From JAVXGM01 sp036657395 (GTDB lineage: Bacteria > Bacillota > Clostridia > Peptostreptococcales > Anaerovoracaceae): 60,468 nucleotides of DNA. Below are positions 54,678 through 60,468 of the stretch, in pieces. The translations under genes and the position numbers were made by a program. The stretch is from positions 1 to 60,468 of the forward strand of contig JAVXGM010000010.1 in NCBI GenBank assembly GCA_036657395.1, read 5' to 3'. A model generated the notes under the pieces. That model ran no database searches. It saw only the letters and a program-made list of their open reading frames with translations, and was not told where the DNA came from. How positions within the stretch are numbered: the first letter of the stretch is position 1; the number at the start of each line of letters is the position of its first letter.

Positions 54678-56441
54678 TTATTTATTTAAGGCTTTTTTCT
54701 TCTTTAAATTAAAGCCAGCTACACATCCGGAAAGAAGAATTAAACCAAGGTAAAGAAATGTGTTTGATGTATCACCAGTTTTGGGTGAGCTTGGATTTAC
54801 TGGTGTTTCACCAGTATAGGCAATTTCAACCGTTTCTTTTTGACCACAGACAGTACAATCTCTGTGTTTACTTCCCTTTGTCGTTTCAGTTGCAGGTGTA
54901 TCGATTACCCATTCACCAAACGTATGAGAAGCTAAATCCATCTTTTTACCATCATTAGCGATACATTCATGCCAGTGACTAGTTTCATTTTTTGTCCATG
55001 CTTCGGCAGGTATATGTTTGTGTGGCAACACAGGAATTTCCACAGTTTCTCTTTGGCTACAAACTGTACAATCTCTATGTTTACTTCCTTTTGTGGTTTC
55101 GGTAGTAGGTGTATCAATTACCCATTCACCAAATGTATGAAAAGCTAAATCCATCTTTTTACCATCATTAGCGATACATTCATGCCAGTGACTAGTTTCA
55201 TTTTTTGTCCATTCTGCGGCAGGTATATGTTTGTGTGGCAACACAGGAATTTCCGCAGTTTCTCTTTGACTACAAACTGTACAATATCTGTGTTTACTTC
55301 CCTTTGTCGTTTCAGTTGCAGGTGTATCAATTACCCATTCACCAAATGTATGAGAAGCTAAATCCATCTTTTTGCCATCATTAGCAATACATTCATGCCA
55401 GTGACTAGTTCCATTTTTTGTCCATGATGCAGCAGGTGTATGTTTGTGTATCTTACTATGAAAAAACGGATTCACACTCACATTAAGAGCTTTTAAATCT
55501 TTTTCATTTGCAAAAGGAGAACCTCCTAATTGGGTAATACTACTACTATTTTTTCCTATAAAAACCTCTACACTTTTATTTGGTGGTGGAGCTATCTTGA
55601 AAGAAGTCTCTGCCCCTATGCTTCCTCCTTGCCCTTGTGAAATAACTTCAGAATCACCGGAAATTGCAAGATTAGTTTTTGACCAAATACCATAATCTGC
55701 TGTTGATGTAGCTTTAATGGTACTATCTGAAATATTCATATCACCTTTGCTAAATAACGATGGATTATCACTTGTTGCTGTAACCTTTGATTTTTGATCT
55801 ATAGTAATTTTACCAATTATACAGAAAGCATTCATTTTGTCTAATGATGCTGACCCAGTTACATTACTCTTTGCAATTGTTATATCTCCAATAACATTAA
55901 ATCCAAAATAAGTGCCACTACACTTAATATCTGATCCATTTTTTATTACTACGTTCCCATCTGAAACAATTGAACCATCATTACTACCTGTTGCAGTAAT
56001 GTTAACATTATCAAATGTAACATTCTTATGATTTGATATATTTTGCTTTGATTTAATATCAAGACTTCCACCACCCGAAAAAGTCATATTGCTGTCTGTA
56101 TAAGCAAATACTCCAGTATTTCTCGAAATATCAATACTATTACTTCCATTCAAAATAATTTCAAAATCTTCATCTCTTTTATTTTCAATTCCATGCCCAG
56201 CCTTATTTACAGTTGTAATTTTTGCATTGTTTAAGGTCAAAGTATTGGCTTTATTATTATAGACTGCTGTACCACTTCCACAGTCCACAGTATTATCTGA
56301 TTCGGCAGCAATGTTCACTCCATTAACCCATACCTCATTCTTTGTTTCTCCATAAACTGTTTGTCCTGCTGAAAGCATAATTAATAGAGATAACATAATC
56401 ACTAAAAGTTTATCTCCTGCCATTTTAATCTTCTTATTCAT
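54678..56441 (-). CDS. Sortase-anchored surface protein with three His/Cys-rich repeats
   Basis: 587 residues. Signal peptide (LLVIMLSLLIMLSAGQTVYG), then about 300 residues of Asn/Ser/Thr-rich short beta strands typical of a right-handed beta-helix (LNNAKITTVNKAGHGIENK, SDGNVVIKNGSDIKCSG). Three near-identical 71-residue repeats follow, each starting HKH and containing SHWHECIANDGKKMDL, HTFGEWVIDTP and KHRxCTVC. The C-terminus has SPKTGD, a hydrophobic helix and KKKKALNK, a class A-type sortase signal. The conserved His and Cys of each repeat suggest metal binding; this is inference. Start ATG 56441 after AGGAAATG; the terminator at 54557 ends the transcript. Confidence 0.82.
   Translation of the reverse strand: MNKKIKMAGDKLLVIMLSLLIMLSAGQTVYGETKNEVWVNGVNIAAESDNTVDCGSGTAVYNNKANTLTLNNAKITTVNKAGHGIENKRDEDFEIILNGSNSIDISRNTGVFAYTDSNMTFSGGGSLDIKSKQNISNHKNVTFDNVNITATGSNDGSIVSDGNVVIKNGSDIKCSGTYFGFNVIGDITIAKSNVTGSASLDKMNAFCIIGKITIDQKSKVTATSDNPSLFSKGDMNISDSTIKATSTADYGIWSKTNLAISGDSEVISQGQGGSIGAETSFKIAPPPNKSVEVFIGKNSSSITQLGGSPFANEKDLKALNVSVNPFFHSKIHKHTPAASWTKNGTSHWHECIANDGKKMDLASHTFGEWVIDTPATETTKGSKHRYCTVCSQRETAEIPVLPHKHIPAAEWTKNETSHWHECIANDGKKMDLAFHTFGEWVIDTPTTETTKGSKHRDCTVCSQRETVEIPVLPHKHIPAEAWTKNETSHWHECIANDGKKMDLASHTFGEWVIDTPATETTKGSKHRDCTVCGQKETVEIAYTGETPVNPSSPKTGDTSNTFLYLGLILLSGCVAGFNLKKKKALNK
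54810..55448 (-). repeat. Three 213-bp direct repeats in a surface protein gene
   Basis: Copies at 55448-55236, 55235-55023 and 55022-54810, each 71 codons, differing by only a few bases except at the end of the last one. High identity points to recent duplication or gene conversion. Confidence 0.92.
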
Positions 56442-56536
56442 TTCCTTGTTTTACTCCCCTTTTTATATTTATCATATTTCTTTATCTGCTAAACACCTGT
56501 TAAATCTAAAAATGCCAATCAAGAATACCATATGAA

Positions 56537-56560
56537 GTGTCGGGAAAGCGTCGGAGATTT
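56537..56560 (+). promoter_or_regulatory. GTCGG direct repeat upstream of the LytS-type kinase
   Basis: GTCGGGAAAGCGTCGG at 56539-56554: two GTCGG units with an 11-bp period, one helix turn, as bound by dimeric winged-helix regulators. The same element occurs inverted at 58935-58960 upstream of the adhesin. It lies about 175 bases before the kinase start and about 100 bases from the divergent surface-protein start. Confidence 0.6.
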
Positions 56561-56613
56561 ATGGTTTTTAAAAAGAGAAATCCTCTTCATGAACTTTGTT
56601 TTCAAATGCCCGC

Positions 56614-56643
56614 TTGATAGAATCCAGATATGTGGTGTATAAT
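56614..56643 (+). promoter_or_regulatory. Promoter of the kinase-regulator operon
   Basis: TTGATA (56614-56619), 18-base spacer, TATAAT (56638-56643). It is located between the GTCGG repeat and the start codon, so the repeat would sit about 60 bases upstream of the -35 box, an activator position. Confidence 0.55.
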
Positions 56644-56713
56644 GCTACAATAAATAGTTTGAGATTACTTTTTAAACAAGAAAGGGCGGCTCTGCGCCGC
56701 AAGGGTGACTGCA

Positions 56714-57997
56714 ATGGAGCTTGCGAATGGATGCCTTGAAATATTTGCGGCGCTGGTTATCTTGATACTGCTCCTCAGTATGCGAAACGCAAATCTGACG
56801 GAAACCTTTGAAAAGCGGCTGACGGCGATGGTTATCTGCCATATGGCGGTGCTGCTACTGGACTCTGCACGCTGGCTGTTATTCAGTCATACAGACCGGC
56901 CAGTGCTGCTGATTGTGCTGTCCGTCCTGCCCACTGTATTAGCGCTGCTTGGGAATGGTATTTTTGGTTGCTTTGCGCTTTCCTTTCTCTCGGCACGTGG
57001 ACCCATATCACGCAGAACCAAAATAACACTTGTTTCACTCTTTACACTGGCAGTTTTAATATGGGCGACTTTTATCCTGCTCAACGGCGTGGAAAGTGCG
57101 GCAAACATGCAAATCAACCACGAGACAATGCGCTTTAGCTGGGCTTATTGGGCTGGGCATCTTGGCTGGGCTTCTGCCTGTTTGCTGGGAATCGGATTTG
57201 TTTTGCGCTGCCGCAGGGGGCTGAAAAGCAATGAGCTGCTGTCACTGTTAAGCTACTGTGTTTTCCCGCTAATTGCACTTTTCCTGCGCTTTTTTTGGGA
57301 CGGCCCGCAGATTTTTCTCTCCACCTCATTGTCGATTATATGGATTTATGCAGTCATGCAGCGGGAACAGCGAGCACGCTTTTTGGAGCAGGAAAACCAA
57401 CTGACCCAAAGCCGCATGGCAATCCTGCTCAGCCAGATACAGCCGCATTTTTTATACAACACGCTGACCGCCATCTGCGGACTGTGCGACGAGAACCCCA
57501 AGGAGGCAAAAAAGGTAACTGCTGAATTTGCAGACTACCTTCGTCATAATCTGGACTCGCTTACTCAAAGTACACCGGTGCCCTTTGAGGACGAGCTGGC
57601 GCACACAAAGGTTTATCTCGGCATTGAGCAGAAACGCTTTGAAGAAAGGCTGCGTGTTGTCTATGACATTGAAAGAGCGGACTTCTGTGTTCCCTCCCTG
57701 ACCATGCAGCCGCTGGTGGAAAACGCTGTCAAGCATGGTGTCGTAAAACGCAAAAACGGCGGCACTGTCACAATTTCCACAAGGGAGCGGGAGTCCTGCT
57801 ATGAAATTATCATTACCGATGACGGCGTAGGCTTTGACATAAATGAGCCGCAGATAGACCCCGATATGCACATCGGCATTCAAAATGTGTGTGACCGCCT
57901 ATGGTCTATATGCGGAGGGATCCTCGACATCAAAAGTGAAGTGGGCAAAGGCACGGCGGCCAGCATAAAAATACCGAAGGGAGATGCAGACTCATGA
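56714..57997 (+). CDS. LytS/YehU-type sensor histidine kinase
   Basis: About 427 residues from ATG 56714 (AAGGG 8 bases upstream; GTG 56705 is an alternative). Six or seven N-terminal membrane helices (residues 1-215), then a His_kinase domain with the phospho-His in QIQPHFLYNTLTAICGL and a GHKL ATPase (MQPLVENAVKHGVVKRKNGG, TDDGVGFDINEPQ, IGIQNVCDRL). GC content and codon use are visibly higher than in the genes to the left, so it was probably acquired. Its end overlaps the regulator start by 4 bases (ATGA). Confidence 0.92.
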   Translation: MELANGCLEIFAALVILILLLSMRNANLTETFEKRLTAMVICHMAVLLLDSARWLLFSHTDRPVLLIVLSVLPTVLALLGNGIFGCFALSFLSARGPISRRTKITLVSLFTLAVLIWATFILLNGVESAANMQINHETMRFSWAYWAGHLGWASACLLGIGFVLRCRRGLKSNELLSLLSYCVFPLIALFLRFFWDGPQIFLSTSLSIIWIYAVMQREQRARFLEQENQLTQSRMAILLSQIQPHFLYNTLTAICGLCDENPKEAKKVTAEFADYLRHNLDSLTQSTPVPFEDELAHTKVYLGIEQKRFEERLRVVYDIERADFCVPSLTMQPLVENAVKHGVVKRKNGGTVTISTRERESCYEIIITDDGVGFDINEPQIDPDMHIGIQNVCDRLWSICGGILDIKSEVGKGTAASIKIPKGDADS

Positions 57998-58797
57998 ATA
58001 TTATAGCGACAGATGATGAAAGAATTGCCCTGCGTCTTTTAATCAGCTCCATCCATGAGGCGGTGCCGGAATCACAGGTGCATGGCTTTATCTCCGGCGA
58101 GGAAGCGCTTGCATTCGTGAGTGAGAACCCATGCGAAGTCGCTTTTTTAGACATCAGCATGAGCGATATGGACGGCATTGCACTGGCAAAGCACTTAAAA
58201 CATGTGAATCCGATGGTCAATATCATTTTTGTTACCGCCTATAAAAAGTATGCGATGGAGGCGCTTTCCCTACACAGCAGCGGCTATGTGATGAAGCCGG
58301 CCACTAGAGAAAAAATTGAACACGAAATGGAGCATCTGCGCCACCCTCTCCCTATGCAGACAAAACATAAGGTCTGGATTCAGTGCTTTGGAAATTTTGA
58401 AGTGTTTGCAGACGGAGAACCCATCAAATTTTCATACAGCAAAACAAAGGAGCTTCTGGCATTTTTAGTTGACCGCAAGGGTACGTTCTGCTCCAACGGC
58501 GAAATCATTGCGGCGCTGTGGGAAGACGATGGCGACAGCATGAAAAAAAGCTCCTATCTGCGTGATTTGAAGGCAGACTTACTAAGGGTCTTTACTTCTC
58601 TTGGCGTGGAGGAAGCCATCTGCAAGAAGCGTGGCGTGATGGCAGTCTCGCTGGATAAAATAGCCTGCGACTACTACAACTGGATGCAGGGCGACATTGA
58701 GGCAATCAACACCTACCGGGGCGAGTATATGTCCCAGTACAGCTGGGGCGAGTTCACGCTAGGCGGCATTGAAGTGGTCACAATGGCCACCACGTAA
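57994..58797 (+). CDS. Response regulator with SARP/BTAD-like output domain
   Basis: 267 residues. Receiver domain: acidic pair Asp 7-Asp 8, phospho-Asp 53 (VAFLDISMSDMDG), Thr in FVTAYKKYAMEAL, Lys in SGYVMKPATREKI. The output part is not LytTR, the usual partner of LytS kinases, but a winged helix of SARP type (VWIQCFGNFEVFADGEPIKF, KTKELLAFLVDRKGTFCSNG, IIAALWEDD) followed by a short BTAD-like helical tail (YYNWMQGDIEAINTYRGEYM). It is translationally coupled to the kinase and followed by a terminator. Likely targets are the GTCGG repeats upstream of its own operon and of the adhesin. Confidence 0.88.
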   Translation: MNIIATDDERIALRLLISSIHEAVPESQVHGFISGEEALAFVSENPCEVAFLDISMSDMDGIALAKHLKHVNPMVNIIFVTAYKKYAMEALSLHSSGYVMKPATREKIEHEMEHLRHPLPMQTKHKVWIQCFGNFEVFADGEPIKFSYSKTKELLAFLVDRKGTFCSNGEIIAALWEDDGDSMKKSSYLRDLKADLLRVFTSLGVEEAICKKRGVMAVSLDKIACDYYNWMQGDIEAINTYRGEYMSQYSWGEFTLGGIEVVTMATT

Positions 58798-58880
58798 TGA
58801 TCTTTTGAAGCCACGAAAAAAGTCTTTTATCATTCGTGACACTCCTATAAAAAAATATAAAATGTTTTTCTGAAATTATG

Positions 58881-58917
58881 AAAAAGCCTTTGAAACTCCG
58901 GTTTCAAGGCTTTTTAT
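58881..58917 (+). terminator. Terminator of the kinase-regulator operon
   Basis: AAAAAGCCTTTGAAAC / GTTTCAAGGCTTTTT, a 15-pair stem with a very short loop and a T run, 84 bases after the regulator stop. Confidence 0.92.
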
Positions 58918-58934
58918 CTTTGCAAAAATCTGAA

Positions 58935-58960
58935 ATTTCCCGACGCTTTTCCGACACTCC
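58935..58960 (-). promoter_or_regulatory. GTCGG direct repeat upstream of the adhesin
   Basis: Read on the minus strand: GTCGGAAAAGCGTCGGG, two GTCGG units with 11-bp period, matching the copy at 56537-56560 over about 24 bases with three or four differences. It lies about 180 bases before the adhesin start. Confidence 0.6.
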
Positions 58961-58986
58961 ATTTTCTATTATATGTAATAGAAAAT
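58961..58986. promoter_or_regulatory. Perfect 11-bp-arm inverted repeat next to the GTCGG element
   Basis: ATTTTCTATTA - TATG - TAATAGAAAAT. It is AT-rich and has no T tract, so an operator or promoter-overlapping site is more likely than a terminator; the TATTATATGTAATA centre could also hold a -10 box. Confidence 0.5.
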
Positions 58987-59136
58987 CAGAAATTTGAAAC
59001 AAGGTGCTACGGGGGAAGAAGCAGGGCTTTTTTCACAACACAAGGCGAAGCAATCCATCAGTACAATTTCAAAATGTTGAATCGGCTGCATCTAACAATA
59101 ATGTATTAGCCGAAATCAAAATGAGGAGATAATGAC

Positions 59137-60468
59137 ATGATAAAAAAAGTATTAAGTATTTTGCTCGCACTTTGTATGGTGTTGAGCCTGATGCCTGTGG
59201 CGGCACTTGCTACCGATCAGGCGCCGACCTGCGATAAAATTAAGCATAGCCATACCGCTGTATGTTACCAAAGCCAGCTAATCTGCGACTTGGAAGAATC
59301 AGAAGAGCATACCCATGATGAAAACTGCTATACGATGCAGGGACCTACTGAGCAAACAAAACTGTCTGCTTATGAAAAGGCCGTAAAGCTGTTTTTGACG
59401 CTACCCGGCTCGGACAGCATTACCGCTGAAACCACGGGCGAAGAAAAAGAAACAATCCGCACCCAGCTTGATGAAGCAATGGCGGCATATAACGGGCTGA
59501 CAGATGAGGAAAAGGCGCAGTTTGATAGGGAGTACACCGATTTGCATGGGGCGGCTCTGTCGCTTCAATCCGAAGTGACCCGCAAGCCATTAAAGCTTCT
59601 GTCCCCTCCTCACCTGCCAAAAGCGAATGCGGATGCGCAGGTTGACACGTTTGCCGGGTTGCAAGCGGCGATTTTGGCTGCTCCCAAAGACGGAAGCTCA
59701 TATGTGATTGAAGTGACTGGGGATTTTGAGATAACCACTTGCTTGAAGCTTCATGGTACAGAAAAAATTACCATTCGAGGCGATATACCTGAGCGCACGC
59801 TGACACGTAAAGTAAATGATAATTACCTATTCAGTGTTGCCAACAGCGCTTCGTTGACCCTTGAAAGCATCGTGATAGACGGAAATAAGGATTCGTATAG
59901 CACCAACAAATATTCCATGATTATTTTGGGTGGATCTGCTAACCTGGCTCTGAAGGAAGGCGCGGTGCTGCAAAACAGCAAGGCAACAGAACAAGTCGGT
60001 GCGGTTTATATCGGAGGCTCCTCGACCTTCTCCATGTCGGGGGCACAGATATTAAATAACTATGGCAAGCAAAGCGGAGGCATCGTTATTGTATCAGGCG
60101 CCACTATAAGCTCCATCGACATCGCAAATTCCGTTATTTCCGGCAATACCACCAACGGCTCCGGCGGTGGACTTTCCCGCAACAATAGTAATACAAATGC
60201 CTTCACCCTGAATATTACCGGCGGTTCGCAAATCAATGACAACACGGCGGCAGGTTACGGCGGCGGCATCTCCGTTGGTAAAAATGCCACGGTTACGATG
60301 GACGGCGCTTCGCAAATGAATAGCAACCAGTCCGGCACAGGGTATCATGGTGGGGCAATCTATGCCGCAGACAACTTTACATTGAATATGAGCGGCAAAT
60401 CTCAGATTAACAACAATACAAGCCTTAAAGAAGGCGGCGGTATCTATTGTACCGATAAAGCAACCTTT
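59137..60468 (+). CDS. Beta-helix adhesin, N-terminal part (runs off the window)
   Basis: 444 codons without a stop up to the window end. ATG 59137 has AGGAG 8 bases upstream. Signal peptide (VLSILLALCMVLSLMPVAAL). A His/Cys-rich segment follows (KHSHTAVCYQSQLICDLEES, then EEHTHDENCY), a pattern common at the N-terminus of large clostridial surface proteins. From about residue 215 on, repeated short strands with Gly-rich turns (GAVYIGGSSTFSMSGAQILN, GGGISVGKNATVTMDGASQM, GGAIYAADNFTLNMSGKSQI, GGGIYCTDKATF) indicate a right-handed beta-helix of the Pmp-like GGAI/N type. Controlled, by inference, through the GTCGG repeat by the upstream two-component system. Confidence 0.85.
   Translation, partial: MIKKVLSILLALCMVLSLMPVAALATDQAPTCDKIKHSHTAVCYQSQLICDLEESEEHTHDENCYTMQGPTEQTKLSAYEKAVKLFLTLPGSDSITAETTGEEKETIRTQLDEAMAAYNGLTDEEKAQFDREYTDLHGAALSLQSEVTRKPLKLLSPPHLPKANADAQVDTFAGLQAAILAAPKDGSSYVIEVTGDFEITTCLKLHGTEKITIRGDIPERTLTRKVNDNYLFSVANSASLTLESIVIDGNKDSYSTNKYSMIILGGSANLALKEGAVLQNSKATEQVGAVYIGGSSTFSMSGAQILNNYGKQSGGIVIVSGATISSIDIANSVISGNTTNGSGGGLSRNNSNTNAFTLNITGGSQINDNTAAGYGGGISVGKNATVTMDGASQMNSNQSGTGYHGGAIYAADNFTLNMSGKSQINNNTSLKEGGGIYCTDKATF

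Overview
This window is a low-GC chromosomal segment (roughly 38-40 percent GC by eye) from an anaerobic Clostridia-type Firmicute. The placement rests on a FabK-based fatty acid synthesis operon, SAM-I and cobalamin riboswitches, an ECF vitamin transporter, a lone Na+-pump decarboxylase beta subunit, sortase-type surface proteins, and strong AGGAGG ribosome sites with frequent short overlaps between genes. A family near Anaerovoracaceae/Eubacteriales is a guess; no rRNA or tRNA gene is present to settle it.

Layout. 1-0.45 kb: remnants of a mobile-element-like region (a small hypothetical protein and an XRE-type HTH gene with an in-frame stop). 0.45-9.6 kb: a minus-strand operon fabK-fabD-fabG-fabF-fabZ, then a fusion of a MarR/FabT-type DNA-binding domain to a FabK-like flavin domain, then addB. 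Its promoter carries a FabT-like palindrome over the predicted start site. 9.7-29.5 kb: mostly housekeeping genes: ABC-F ATPase, ppaX-like phosphatase, Na+-pump beta subunit, tex, prfB with its programmed frameshift, secA, a CNNM/CBS protein, a SAM-riboswitch-led metK-aspartokinase operon, an unknown 391-residue protein, radA and an EF-G-like GTPase. 29.5-37.3 kb: a cobalamin-riboswitch operon coding for a membrane-anchored DUF4430 (transcobalamin-like) protein, EcfT, a fused EcfA-EcfA-S-component protein, a secreted beta-propeller/FN3 protein and a second secreted Ig/FN3 protein. This looks like a complete surface capture and uptake route for a corrinoid. 37.4-41 kb: asnS, lysS, greA.

41-49 kb: a phosphonate cluster (phnX-like hydrolase, two OPA-family transporters, phnW) flanked by an unlinked response regulator on one side and a histidine kinase on the other, with a decayed hydantoinase start between two genes. 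49-56.4 kb: two sortase-anchored surface proteins. One is at least 1,700 residues, with SpaA/Cna-B-like repeats and an assembly gap inside a 24-bp tandem repeat. The other has three 71-residue His/Cys-rich repeats. 56.5 kb to the end: a segment of visibly higher GC with a LytS-type kinase, a response regulator with a SARP/BTAD-like output domain, and a beta-helix adhesin that runs off the window. The same 11-bp-period GTCGG direct repeat lies upstream of both the kinase operon and the adhesin, which suggests a self-contained regulatory module.

The observations I rate highest are the MarR-FabK fusion, whose catalytic-position histidine is replaced by tyrosine; the cobalamin-controlled surface capture operon; and the shared GTCGG repeat of the kinase/regulator/adhesin module.
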